In this document: piece by piece, positions 52,969-62,239 of the stretch | How the letters are laid out: every line of letters starts with the position of its first letter | How positions within the stretch are numbered: the stretch's first letter is position 1 | NCBI RefSeq assembly: GCF_900112365.1 | Contig: NZ_FOLQ01000004.1 | Location: forward strand, 62,001 to 126,000 | Source of the DNA: Spirosoma endophyticum | GTDB taxonomy: Bacteria; Bacteroidota; Bacteroidia; Cytophagales; Spirosomataceae | Length of the DNA stretch: 64,000 bases | Reading direction: 5' to 3' | Notes under the pieces: model-generated | Databases searched by the model: none | The model's input: only the letters and a program-made list of their open reading frames with translations | What the model was told of the DNA's origin: nothing | Translations under genes and position numbers: made by a program

Positions 52969-55323
52969 TTGCTACGTTCCATACCTTGCTCCGCCTGTAG
53001 GGGCTCATTAGCCTTCCTCCTACTGGCCAATCTATTTATTTTCAGCGCCCTAACAAACAGCTTGGCGCAATCTGACCCTGTTAGTCAGTACAACGTAGCG
53101 TGGACGAGCCAGAGCAAAAATTCATCGGAATCGATGCCGTGTGGCGGGGGTGATATTGGGCTGAATGTCTGGGTTGAGAACGGCGATCTGCTTTTCTACG
53201 TAGCAAAAAGCGGCACGTTCGATCATAACAATACGGTCCTGAAACTCGGCCGAGTTCGGCTTAAACTCTCGCCCAATCCCTTCGAGGCAGGGTCAACGTT
53301 CAAACAGGAACTGGTACTAAAGGCTGGATACGTTCAGATTCATGGGGCAAAATCGGGACTTTCGGCGCAGATCAGGGTTTGGGTCGATGTATTCAGGCCG
53401 GTCATTCACGTCGATGTTTCCAGCAATAAAGCGATAAATGCCGAGGCTGCTTTTGAAAGTTGGCGCTATGTTGATCACGTCACGAAAGGCAGGGAAAACA
53501 ACGCAAATTCGTACAAATTTGCGCCACAGGGCGAAATTAAAACCCTGAAAGATTCGGTTCGGTTTGCCAGTAATGAGGTCATTTTTTATCACCGAAACGA
53601 TACACAACGTTCGATTTTCGACGTAACGGTGCAGCAGCAGGGCCTGGATAGCCTCAAAAATCAATTGTTCAATCCACTAGCGAATCTGACGTTTGGCGGG
53701 AATCTGTCAGGCACCGGCATGAAGCCAGCCGGAACGTATCAGGGCAACTATCTGGATACGGATTTTCGGGGCTGGAAACTGGTCAGTACGTCGGCATCCC
53801 GCAGTCACGCGCTTGTCATGCATCTGCATACCGATCAATCGGCGAGTGTAGCAGATTGGCAACGAGGTTTGGACAACGTAAAAAAAGAAGCCGAAACCTA
53901 CGCGAAAACGGCTTCGGTCCAGACGCAGAAATGGTGGAACGAATTTTGGACGAAAAGCTACGTAGCGATTCTGGCGTCACCCGATTCGCCCCAATGGCAG
54001 ATTGCCCGAAACTATCAGTTGTTCCGGTACATGCTGGGGTGTAACGCCTTCGGAAACTATCCGACTAAATTTAACGGCGGACTCTTCACCTACGACCCGT
54101 CGCTGACCGACTCGACGATGCGCTTTACACCCGATTTCCGCAACTGGGGCGGGGGCATTCACACGGCTCAGAATCAGCGGCTAGTGTACTGGCCGATGCT
54201 GAAAAGTGGCGATTGGCAACTGATGAAACCCCAGTTCGATTTCTACCTCAACACGTTACGAAACGCTGAGTTACGTACCGGATTCTATTGGCAGCACAAG
54301 GGCGCGAGTTTCACGGAACAGGTCGAGAATTTTGGTTTGCCCAACTCCGCCGAATACACCTGGAAACGCCCGAAGGCCTACGACAAAGGCATGGAATATA
54401 ACGCCTGGCTGGAATATGAATGGGACACGGCGCTGGAATTCTGTCTGATGATACTGGACACCGAACGCTATGCTGCCCAAAACATTTCGGAGTATATACC
54501 GCTGGTAGAAAGTTGCCTGACGTTCTTCAACGAACATTATCAATATCTGGCCAGCAAGCGGGGCAGTAAAACGCTGGACGGCGACAAAAAGCTGATTTTG
54601 TATCCAGGCTCGGCCGCCGAAACCTACAAAATGGCGTACAATTCAACGTCCACCGTTTCCGCCCTCCGTACCGTGTTGACCCGCCTGCTCGAACTATCCG
54701 ATACGTACCTGAACGCTGAAAAGCGGGAAACCTGGACGCTGATGCTCAGCCGGATTCCGTCGATCAGTTTCCGTTCGTTTGACGGGCATCCCACCATTGC
54801 GCCCGCCAGGCTTTGGGAACGTATCAACAATACCGAATCGCCCCAACTGTACCCGGTTTTCCCCTGGAGTATTTACGGCATCGGGAAAGCCGGCCTCGAT
54901 ACGGCCGTTAATACGTATCTGTACGACAAAGATGCGCTGAAGTTCCGCAGTCACGTTGGCTGGAAACAGGATAACATTTTTGCGGCCCGGCTGGGGTTGA
55001 CCGACGAAGCCGCCCGCCTGACGCTCCTTAAATTGGGCAACTCCCCCCGGCGTTTCCCCACCTTCTGGGGGCCGGGTTTCGACTGGACGCCCGACCATAA
55101 CTGGGGCGGATCGGGCATGATTGGTCTACAGGAAATGCTGTTGCAAGTCGATGGCAGGAAAATCTACCTGTTCCCGGCCTGGCCCAAAGCCTGGGATGTG
55201 CATATGAAACTCCACGCGCCGTATAGCACGACCGTTGAAGCGGTGTTGAAAAACGGCAAGCTGGAATCGTTAATCGTTACGCCCGAATCAAGGCGGGGAG
55301 ACGTAGTGAACAGGTTAGAGTAG
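52969..55323 (+). CDS. Exported DUF5703-type/GH95-like (alpha/alpha)6 glycosidase
   Basis: The product is about 784 aa if translation starts at the TTG at 52969; no ATG exists in frame before the signal peptide (LLLANLFIFSALTNSLAQ). An earlier TTG at 52921 overlaps the likely promoter. The N-terminal beta-sandwich (YNVAWTSQSKNSSESMPCGGGDIGLNVW) matches DUF5703, often found with a C-terminal alpha/alpha barrel as here (MLGCNAFGNYPTKFNGGLFTYDP, LYPGSAAETYKM, FWGPGFDWTPDHNWGGSGMIGLQEML). The overall layout recalls GH95. Activity is unassigned. The non-ATG start or a sequencing error deserves a check. Confidence 0.75.
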   Translation: MLRSIPCSACRGSLAFLLLANLFIFSALTNSLAQSDPVSQYNVAWTSQSKNSSESMPCGGGDIGLNVWVENGDLLFYVAKSGTFDHNNTVLKLGRVRLKLSPNPFEAGSTFKQELVLKAGYVQIHGAKSGLSAQIRVWVDVFRPVIHVDVSSNKAINAEAAFESWRYVDHVTKGRENNANSYKFAPQGEIKTLKDSVRFASNEVIFYHRNDTQRSIFDVTVQQQGLDSLKNQLFNPLANLTFGGNLSGTGMKPAGTYQGNYLDTDFRGWKLVSTSASRSHALVMHLHTDQSASVADWQRGLDNVKKEAETYAKTASVQTQKWWNEFWTKSYVAILASPDSPQWQIARNYQLFRYMLGCNAFGNYPTKFNGGLFTYDPSLTDSTMRFTPDFRNWGGGIHTAQNQRLVYWPMLKSGDWQLMKPQFDFYLNTLRNAELRTGFYWQHKGASFTEQVENFGLPNSAEYTWKRPKAYDKGMEYNAWLEYEWDTALEFCLMILDTERYAAQNISEYIPLVESCLTFFNEHYQYLASKRGSKTLDGDKKLILYPGSAAETYKMAYNSTSTVSALRTVLTRLLELSDTYLNAEKRETWTLMLSRIPSISFRSFDGHPTIAPARLWERINNTESPQLYPVFPWSIYGIGKAGLDTAVNTYLYDKDALKFRSHVGWKQDNIFAARLGLTDEAARLTLLKLGNSPRRFPTFWGPGFDWTPDHNWGGSGMIGLQEMLLQVDGRKIYLFPAWPKAWDVHMKLHAPYSTTVEAVLKNGKLESLIVTPESRRGDVVNRLE

Positions 55324-55405
55324 AGATATTGCAGGTCAGGAAACCCTCAGGATACTCCGGCGCAAAAGGTAACGCCGGTTTGCATTTATAGGATTGGGGA
55401 AAATC

Positions 55406-55475
55406 TGACAGGATTTACAGGATAAGACAGGATTTTTCCATTCTCCAATCCTGTCTTATCCTGTAAATCCTGTCA
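55406..55475. repeat. Perfect inverted repeat with 29-bp arms built of ACAGGAT units
   Basis: 55406-55434 and 55447-55475 are exact complements with a 12-nt loop. Each arm holds three ACAGGAT-type units in tandem (ACAGGATTT, ACAGGATAAG, ACAGGATT). It lies between the convergent DUF5703-type and ricin-type genes and can serve as a terminator for both. I recall similar words in other bacterial genomes. Confidence 0.8.
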
Positions 55476-55484
55476 AAAAAAACG

Positions 55485-55997
55485 CTATATCTCAGGATCT
55501 TGCTCGTAGATTGTCCAAAGCTGGGCTTTCGAGTCTGCTTTCTTCGCCAGCGTTATTCGGGAGTTGACCGAGCCTTTGCTGTCGGATGGCGTGATGTACA
55601 AATCCGTTCCTTTCAGCTTAATTCGGTACGTGGCTTTCCCGGTGGGAATAAATTCATATTCCTGATTCGTCTGCGCCGTTACCAGCGGCTGTTGCTCCAG
55701 GTTGATACCATCGCCTGGGGCACTGTCTTCCGGCTGAAGCGTCTTGCTGGTGAACAAGTTACGGAGTTGATACGTATCACCTTCTATGTGCATAAAATCC
55801 CAGGTGACGCATTTCCAATTGACGGGCGAATAGGCAACAATGGGCGTGCCATTGGCTTTTTTCGCATCCTGAACACGTAACAGCAGGCCGGTCTGCGTGT
55901 TTTTTATCGCATAATGCCCTTTTATCGTTTGCGCAAAACTGGCAGGTACAATCAGGCAGAAGAGTATCAGAGAAAAGTATATGTGGCCGGTTTTCAT
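55485..55997 (-). CDS. Exported ricin-type beta-trefoil lectin-like protein
   Basis: The product is 170 aa with a signal peptide ending PASFAQ. A single beta-trefoil (RICIN) domain fills the rest: GHYAIKNTQTGLLLRVQDAKKANGT, WDFMHIEGDTYQLRNLFTSK, and SKAQLWTIYEQ. Such domains bind sugars, but usually as part of an enzyme; here it stands alone. It could bind glycans in the periplasm. It is divergent from the metal-efflux operon. Confidence 0.85.
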   Translation of the reverse strand: MKTGHIYFSLILFCLIVPASFAQTIKGHYAIKNTQTGLLLRVQDAKKANGTPIVAYSPVNWKCVTWDFMHIEGDTYQLRNLFTSKTLQPEDSAPGDGINLEQQPLVTAQTNQEYEFIPTGKATYRIKLKGTDLYITPSDSKGSVNSRITLAKKADSKAQLWTIYEQDPEI

Positions 55998-56163
55998 ACG
56001 TATTAATGCGTTTTTGTATAAAACTAAGCATTGTTGTTGCTCGTAGCAAAAGGCACTTCGATAGCAACAGAAATTTTAACGGTAATTACTGCATCAAACC
56101 ATTTTGCGATCTCTCATTTATGTTTTTACACACGCTTTACGGGTTTTCTATTCCAGTCCGCCC

Positions 56164-56171
56164 TATCTTTG
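56164..56171 (+). promoter_or_regulatory. Candidate -7 promoter box (TATCTTTG)
   Basis: Exact match to TAnnTTTG, only 5 nt before the ATG at 56176. The transcript would be nearly leaderless, or the start codon lies downstream. The -33 element is weak. Confidence 0.4.
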
Positions 56172-56175
56172 CGGC

Positions 56176-56568
56176 ATGAAATCCGCTACGTCCCTCTTTC
56201 TAGGTATCCTGCTCTTTGCGGGTAGTCTGTTTCCGCAGACGGACGTAGAGGAAGTGTACAAAATTCCGGGCTTGATCGCTCATTATCAATTGCATAAGCG
56301 AACGGCTGGCAATGGTTTTGATGTCTGGCAGTTTCTGGAAATGCACTACAATTCAGCCTCGAAACACGCCAAAACGTCCCACAAAGGCGTCAAAATTCCG
56401 CTTTATAATCACCTTTCGTCGGGTTTTGTGTTTGTGCTGACCCAACCGCATCGGCTTCCCACCGAACTGTCGGTGTTGATTCCGTGGCCACAGGTCCACT
56501 TCGCTTACGAGAACCTGTACTCGTTCCTCACCGCTACGTTGCTGTTCCAACCGCCCCAACTCGGGTAA
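56176..56568 (+). CDS. Small exported His-containing protein of a metal-efflux operon
   Basis: The product is 130 aa from the ATG at 56176, giving a signal peptide (LFLGILLFAGSLFP). The mature part has several spaced histidines (HYQLHKR, EMHYNS, KHAKTSHKG, YNHLSS), which could bind metal ions. I do not recognise a named family. It is first in the operon with the CzcA-TolC pump, adaptor and CDF transporter. A role in metal sensing or periplasmic binding is inferred from that context only. Confidence 0.65.
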   Translation: MKSATSLFLGILLFAGSLFPQTDVEEVYKIPGLIAHYQLHKRTAGNGFDVWQFLEMHYNSASKHAKTSHKGVKIPLYNHLSSGFVFVLTQPHRLPTELSVLIPWPQVHFAYENLYSFLTATLLFQPPQLG

Positions 56569-56661
56569 CTCTTCTGTATGTATTGGCAGGCTATCTGATC
56601 CTGTGCTCCAGGCACAGCGACGGGTCGTTTGCTATTCAGTTCACAACGAGTTATCCAACCT

Positions 56662-59600
56662 ATGCTACATAAAATCATTCAGTTCAGCATCCGCCAAAAG
56701 CTGATGGTGGGGCTGGGCGTGGTGGCGTTAATTGCCTGGGGGACGTATGCGCTCCGGCAATTACCCATCGACGCGATCCCCGATATTACCAATAATCAGG
56801 TTCAGGTGATCACACAGGCCCCGTCGCTGGCGGCCCAGGAAACCGAACAATTCATTACGTTCCCCCTAGAAACAACATTGCGTAACGTACCGGGCGTTAC
56901 CGAGATCCGGTCCATTTCCCGCTTCGGACTATCGGTCATTACAGTCGTTTTTGAGGAATCGACACCGACCTTTCTGGCCCGGCAGCTGGTGACCGAACAA
57001 CTCAAAGCGGCCGAACAAACGTTGACTGCCGGGTCACCCCAACTGGCCCCAGTAACGACGGGCCTAGGCGAAATTTACCAGTACGTCATCCGTCCCAAAG
57101 AAGGGTTCGAAAGCCGCTATTCGGCAACCGATTTGCGTACCGTGCAGGATTGGCTGGTGAAACGTCAACTGGCGGGTGTACCGGGTGTAGTCGATATCAG
57201 CAGTCTGGGGGGCTATCTGAAAGAGTACGAAGTTAGTATCAACCCCGAGCGACTTCACGGCATGAACACGACGCTGACGGAAGTGGTGGATGCACTGACC
57301 GCCAACAACGCCAATACGGGCGGCAGTTATATTGAAAAAGGGCCAGAGGCTTTCTTTATTCGGGGTGAAGGCATGGTAAAAACGCCCGACGAGATCGGTC
57401 AGATTGTCGTCAAAAACGTTGGTCCAACGCCCATTCTGGTTCGCGACGTAGCGCAGGTAGGTCTGGGGCACGCAGTACGGTACGGTGCCATGACCCGCAA
57501 CGGACGGGGTGAAGTTGTCGGTGGCATCGTGCTGATGCTCAAGGGGGCCAGTTCTGAGAAAACCATCGAGGGCATAAAAGAACGGATTGCCGAAGTGCAG
57601 AAAAGCCTGCCGCCCGGTCTGGTCATCGAGCCGTTTCTGGACCGCAAAGTACTCATTGACAAAGCTATTCACACTGTCGCCAAGAACCTGTTGGAGGGTG
57701 GCCTCATCGTTATGAGCGTGCTGCTGTTGTTGCTGGGCAACTGGCGGGCGGGCCTGGTGGTCGCGTCGGTGATTCCACTCTGTATGCTTTTCGCGCTGGG
57801 GATGATGCACGTTTTCGGCGTGTCGGCCAACCTGATGAGTCTGGGCGCGATTGACTTCGGTTTGCTGGTCGATGGTGCCGTAATCATTGTCGAAAGCATG
57901 ATTTTCAGCATCGTCCACACGAAGGCGACCCGCTCGCAGTCGATGGACGAGATTGCGCTGGATTCAGCCAGCCGACTCATGCGATCGGCGCTGTTCGGGC
58001 AGTTGATTATCCTGATTGTCTACGTACCGATTCTGTCGCTGACGGGCATTGAAGGCAAGATGTTCCGGCCGATGGCGCTGACCGTCGGCTTCGCCATTGT
58101 AGGGGCTATGTTGCTGTGCGTGACCTACGTACCGATGATGGCGGCTACGCTCCTCCGAAAAGACATCCGGGAAGAAGGCACCCTCGCCGACCGCATCATG
58201 AAAGCCCTGTATCGGGTGTATGCGCCCCTGTTGACTGGCGCGTTACGCTGGCGCAAAACGATACTGGTCACCTCCGTTGTCTTGCTGATCGGTGCCGTGG
58301 GAATCTTTAGCACCATGGGCGGTGAGTTTATTCCCAACCTCGACGAAGGCGACATGGCCATCAGCCTGACGCTGAAACCCGGCTCGTCGTTGCGGCAAAC
58401 CATCGAAACCACGCAACGAATGGAAACGATTCTGAAAAATGGCTTCCCGGAGGTCAAAGACGTCATTTCCAAGATTGGCACCGCCGAAATCCCCACCGAT
58501 CCCATGCCGATCGAAGCCGCCGACGTCATGGTGTTGTTGAAAGAACCGGGCGAATGGACGTCAGCAGAGACAAAAGAAGAACTGATTCAGAAAATGGAGC
58601 GGGCGTTGAGCGTATTGCCCGGTTTAACCTACGAGTTCACCCAACCGATTCAACTGCGATTCAACGAGTTGATGACGGGGGTCAAGTCCGATATTGCCGT
58701 CAAGATTTACGGCGAAGATTTGGGTGTCCTGTTCGCCAAAGCGAATCAGGCGGCAGCTAAACTAAAAACGATTCAGGGCGTAGCAGATTTGAAAGTCGAG
58801 CAGATCAGCGGTCTCCCGCAGATGCTGGTTTCCTACAACCGAGCCCGGCTGGCCCAATATGGCGTTTCGGTAGCAGGGCTGAACCGAATTCTAAAAGCCG
58901 CCTTTGCGGGCGAAACGGCGGGCGTGGTGTTCGAAGGCGAAAAGCGTTTCGATCTGGTTGTCCGGCTCGACAGTACGTATCGGCAGGACATCGACAACAT
59001 CCGGCAACTCTACGTCGATTTACCAAATGGCCAACAGGTGCCGCTAGACCAGTTGGCAACCATCCGCTACGAAAACGCGCCCATGCAGATTTCGCGGGAC
59101 AACGCCCGCCGACGTATCACCATCGGCATCAACGTGCGGGGACGAGATGTCGAAAGTCTGGTGGGCGAGATGAAAAGGGTGCTGGACAAAGATGTTCCGC
59201 TCCCGGCGGGCTACAGCTATACCTACGGCGGGCAGTTCGAGAACCTCGTAAAAGCCAAAGGTAGACTGGCGGTAGCGGTTCCGTTGGCGTTAGTGATGAT
59301 CGCGCTCCTGCTCTTTTTCACCTTCGGTTCGTTCGGGCAGGCGCTCCTGATTTTCAGCGCGATTCCATTGTCGGCTATTGGGGGAATACTGGCGCTGTGG
59401 CTGCGGGGCATGCCGTTCAGTATTTCGGCAGGTGTCGGTTTTATTGCGCTCTTCGGGATTGCGGTTCTCAACGGCATCGTGCTCATCAGCTATTTCAACC
59501 AGCTCGAAGACGAGGGCGTAACGGACGTACTGGAGCGCGTGAAAGAAGGCACCGCCGTTCGGTTCAGGCCGGTTATTATGACGGCGGCCGTAGCGTCAAT

Positions 59601-60993
59601 GGGCTTTTTGCCGATGGCCTTATCGAACTCGGCCGGTGCCGAAGTGCAGAAACCACTGGCCACGGTCGTTATTGGCGGATTAGTGTCCGCTACGTTGCTG
59701 ACGCTGGTGGTGCTGCCGGTTTTGTATAGTCTTGTGGCATCACGTAGTAAACGCACTGAACAACTCGCTCATGAACAACCCCGCCCCACCGTTGCGCATA
59801 GCATCATCGGGCTTTTGATTCTGAGTTTAGGGAGTCTGACGGCTCACGCTCAACCCATTACCGTAGAGCGTGCCATTGAGCAGGGCCTCCGTCAAAACGG
59901 TGGATTACAGGCTACAGCGCTGGAGGTAAAGGTTGGGCAGAGCTTGCAGAAAACGGCCTGGGACATCCCCCGCACAACCGTCGATTATCAGCGGGGACAG
60001 ATTCAGTCATTTCCTACTGATCATAGTCTGACGGTCATGCAATCGATGGCGATGCCGTCCGTTTATAGCGCCCAGAAACGACTCTATCAGGCGCAACTGG
60101 GCGTGGCCGAACGACAGGTTGTCGTTAGTCGGACGGAATTGGTTCGCCAGATTCGCCTGGCTTTTTATCAGCTTCGGGTCGATTACGAACGCGTCCATCT
60201 GCTTCAGGCACAGGATAGTCTGTACCGCCGGGCGGCTCACGCGGCTGCGGTACGTTACCGAACGGGGACGACGAATCAGTTGGAAAGCGTGACGGCCGAA
60301 ACCCGGCAGCGCGATATTCTGAATCGGTTGGCGAGGCTACAAACTGATATTTCGGTCGGTCGTCAGACACTGGCCATTTTACTGCAACAGGGCGAACCCG
60401 TAATCATTGATACGACAGGATCGGTAAAAGCGGGTTTGCCCGTTTTGCCACCGACACTGGAAGCCAACCCCTATTTAGCGGTGCTTCGTCAGCAGGTAGA
60501 AACGACGCGCCGACAAGCCGATCTAGAAAAACAGCGGTTCTGGCCCGATATTCGGGCGGGTTATCTCTCGCAATCCATCGAAAAACGGGGTGGCTTTGGG
60601 GTTTATCAGGTCGGGCTGTCGTTGCCGCTGTTTACGGCCCCGATACGGGCGCGCCTGGACGTAGCACGCTTGCGGGGACAGATTGCCGACCGTCAGTTAA
60701 ACTACCAGCAACACCGGCTTCAGGGTGAACTCTCCATTCGAGAGCAGCAATACGCCCAATCGCTCAGCACGCTGGCTTATTACGAAAATTCAGCCCTGCC
60801 GCAGGCCAATCTTATCCTGCGAACGGCCGAGCGCAGCTACGTAAGTGGCGACATAGAATACCTCGAATTTGTGCAGAGTACGACCCAGGCCTGGCTCATT
60901 CGGGAGCAGTATTTAGAGGCCATCGCCCAATACAATCAGTCTCTTATTGAACAGGAAGCGTTAGCGGGCTTTGCGCTCGGTACGTCCTACTAA
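56662..60993 (+). CDS. czcA: CzcA-type heavy-metal RND efflux pump fused to a TolC-like outer-membrane factor
   Basis: The product is 1443 aa from the ATG at 56662 (MLHKIIQFSIRQKLM). Residues 1 to about 1045 are a heavy-metal RND pump. The proton-relay motif DFGLLVDGAVIIVE has Asp398, Asp404 and Glu411, as in CzcA-type divalent-cation pumps, not the Cus-type AIGAMVDAA motif. Residues about 1047-1063 are hydrophobic and end in AHAQ, resembling a former signal peptide. Residues 1064-1443 are a TolC-like outer-membrane factor. It exports Zn, Co, Cd or Ni-type ions in one polypeptide spanning both membranes. Such fusions are common in Bacteroidota. The exact ion is unproven. Confidence 0.92.
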   Translation: MLHKIIQFSIRQKLMVGLGVVALIAWGTYALRQLPIDAIPDITNNQVQVITQAPSLAAQETEQFITFPLETTLRNVPGVTEIRSISRFGLSVITVVFEESTPTFLARQLVTEQLKAAEQTLTAGSPQLAPVTTGLGEIYQYVIRPKEGFESRYSATDLRTVQDWLVKRQLAGVPGVVDISSLGGYLKEYEVSINPERLHGMNTTLTEVVDALTANNANTGGSYIEKGPEAFFIRGEGMVKTPDEIGQIVVKNVGPTPILVRDVAQVGLGHAVRYGAMTRNGRGEVVGGIVLMLKGASSEKTIEGIKERIAEVQKSLPPGLVIEPFLDRKVLIDKAIHTVAKNLLEGGLIVMSVLLLLLGNWRAGLVVASVIPLCMLFALGMMHVFGVSANLMSLGAIDFGLLVDGAVIIVESMIFSIVHTKATRSQSMDEIALDSASRLMRSALFGQLIILIVYVPILSLTGIEGKMFRPMALTVGFAIVGAMLLCVTYVPMMAATLLRKDIREEGTLADRIMKALYRVYAPLLTGALRWRKTILVTSVVLLIGAVGIFSTMGGEFIPNLDEGDMAISLTLKPGSSLRQTIETTQRMETILKNGFPEVKDVISKIGTAEIPTDPMPIEAADVMVLLKEPGEWTSAETKEELIQKMERALSVLPGLTYEFTQPIQLRFNELMTGVKSDIAVKIYGEDLGVLFAKANQAAAKLKTIQGVADLKVEQISGLPQMLVSYNRARLAQYGVSVAGLNRILKAAFAGETAGVVFEGEKRFDLVVRLDSTYRQDIDNIRQLYVDLPNGQQVPLDQLATIRYENAPMQISRDNARRRITIGINVRGRDVESLVGEMKRVLDKDVPLPAGYSYTYGGQFENLVKAKGRLAVAVPLALVMIALLLFFTFGSFGQALLIFSAIPLSAIGGILALWLRGMPFSISAGVGFIALFGIAVLNGIVLISYFNQLEDEGVTDVLERVKEGTAVRFRPVIMTAAVASMGFLPMALSNSAGAEVQKPLATVVIGGLVSATLLTLVVLPVLYSLVASRSKRTEQLAHEQPRPTVAHSIIGLLILSLGSLTAHAQPITVERAIEQGLRQNGGLQATALEVKVGQSLQKTAWDIPRTTVDYQRGQIQSFPTDHSLTVMQSMAMPSVYSAQKRLYQAQLGVAERQVVVSRTELVRQIRLAFYQLRVDYERVHLLQAQDSLYRRAAHAAAVRYRTGTTNQLESVTAETRQRDILNRLARLQTDISVGRQTLAILLQQGEPVIIDTTGSVKAGLPVLPPTLEANPYLAVLRQQVETTRRQADLEKQRFWPDIRAGYLSQSIEKRGGFGVYQVGLSLPLFTAPIRARLDVARLRGQIADRQLNYQQHRLQGELSIREQQYAQSLSTLAYYENSALPQANLILRTAERSYVSGDIEYLEFVQSTTQAWLIREQYLEAIAQYNQSLIEQEALAGFALGTSY

Positions 60994-61004
60994 TCGACAT
61001 ATTC

Positions 61005-62180
61005 ATGAAAAAACAGGGAATAAATTACTGGCTGGTCCTGGTCTTCTCACTGAACCTAACTGGCTTGGTTAGCTGCTCACAATCAGGCGACAAAACCACC
61101 GAAAAGCCGAAATCACCGGCTCATGCGACCGTTCGCACAGTAACCATCAGTGATGCGCAATTTCGCGAAACGGGTATTCAACTGGGAAGCCCCGATACGT
61201 TGATGCTGGGCGAAACGATTCAGGCAACCGGCAAACTGGAAGCCCCACCCGATCATTGGGCGAGTGTTCATGCGCCGATGGGTGGATTTGTGCGCGCAAC
61301 TCGTCTGGTAGAAGGCGATTTTGTCCGTAAAGGCCAAGTGCTGGCCGTGCTGGAGCATCCTGATTACGTCCGACTGCAACAGGAATATTTGCAGGCCATC
61401 GCCAAAAGTAAATTTGAAAAACTGGAACTGAACCGGCAAACGGAACTGAATCGCGAAGAGGTTGGTGCCCGCCGGAAACTGGAACAATCCACCGCTGACT
61501 TCGAAACGACACGAGCCTTACTGGCATCTCTGGAAGCGCAACTGGCGCAATTACACATACCGCTGGAAGCGCTGCGAAAAGGCATGATCAGCCGGACCAT
61601 CCCCTTGCTGGCACCGATCAATGGCTATGTCGATAAAGTGAATCTGCGGTTGGGGCAATACGTTGGCACCACCGATGAACTGGTCGAAATTGTCAATAAA
61701 GAGCACCTGTATCTCGAACTACGAGTGTTTGAAAATGACATCCGTTCCATTCAGGAAGGGCAGACAGTTCGGTTTACGGTATCGCAGCAACTGGGTGAGC
61801 TACAGGCGAAAGTGTACCGCGTCGGGCAGTCCTTCGATCCGCAAACCAAGACTGTACCGGTACACGCCAATCTGCTGGTAAAAGATGTCGGTCGGCTGTT
61901 TACGGGGTCTTATGTCCGGGCTACGATTCTAGCCAATCCCCGGTCGGTGATGGCCCTTCCCGAAGACGCGCTGGTGCGAGAAGGCAATCGGTCATTTGTT
62001 TACATTTACCAGCCAGATCGTCAGTCAAATACGTATCGGTTTGAGCTGGTCCCTATCCAGACGGGCGTCACTCAAAACCATCGGACGGAAGTGGTGTTAC
62101 CCAAAGGGATGAAGCCATCGTCAATTGTTCGGCAGGGCGCTTATTTCATCAGCGCCGAGCGGGCCAAACTAGCCGGGTAA
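61005..62180 (+). CDS. czcB: RND efflux periplasmic adaptor lipoprotein (CzcB-like)
   Basis: The product is 391 aa, a lipoprotein with Cys24 (LVSCSQ). It has the adaptor order: barrel-sandwich hybrid (WASVHAPMGGFVRATRLVEGD), a helical hairpin with alternating charges (KFEKLELNRQTELNREEVGARRKLEQ region), lipoyl return (APINGYVDKVNLRLGQ), then beta-barrel and membrane-proximal parts (GSYVRATILANP). It links the pump and the outer-membrane factor in the periplasm. It begins 11 bp after the pump gene. Confidence 0.92.
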   Translation: MKKQGINYWLVLVFSLNLTGLVSCSQSGDKTTEKPKSPAHATVRTVTISDAQFRETGIQLGSPDTLMLGETIQATGKLEAPPDHWASVHAPMGGFVRATRLVEGDFVRKGQVLAVLEHPDYVRLQQEYLQAIAKSKFEKLELNRQTELNREEVGARRKLEQSTADFETTRALLASLEAQLAQLHIPLEALRKGMISRTIPLLAPINGYVDKVNLRLGQYVGTTDELVEIVNKEHLYLELRVFENDIRSIQEGQTVRFTVSQQLGELQAKVYRVGQSFDPQTKTVPVHANLLVKDVGRLFTGSYVRATILANPRSVMALPEDALVREGNRSFVYIYQPDRQSNTYRFELVPIQTGVTQNHRTEVVLPKGMKPSSIVRQGAYFISAERAKLAG

Positions 62181-62239
62181 TTTTACAAATTGAACCGGTT
62201 CAAGCTTTACCAACAACAACGAATTTCTGATTGTCATAC

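Noticed and set aside
57064-57918. 284-codon open frame on the minus strand
   Set aside because: It is antisense to the pump gene, has a low-complexity His/Gln-rich composition typical of a mirrored frame, and no family match that I recognise.
59770-59820. Separate start for a stand-alone TolC gene at the ATG at 59766
   Set aside because: That ATG is out of frame and reaches a stop within about 16 codons; no in-frame ATG precedes the signal-like segment, so a fusion is the better reading.
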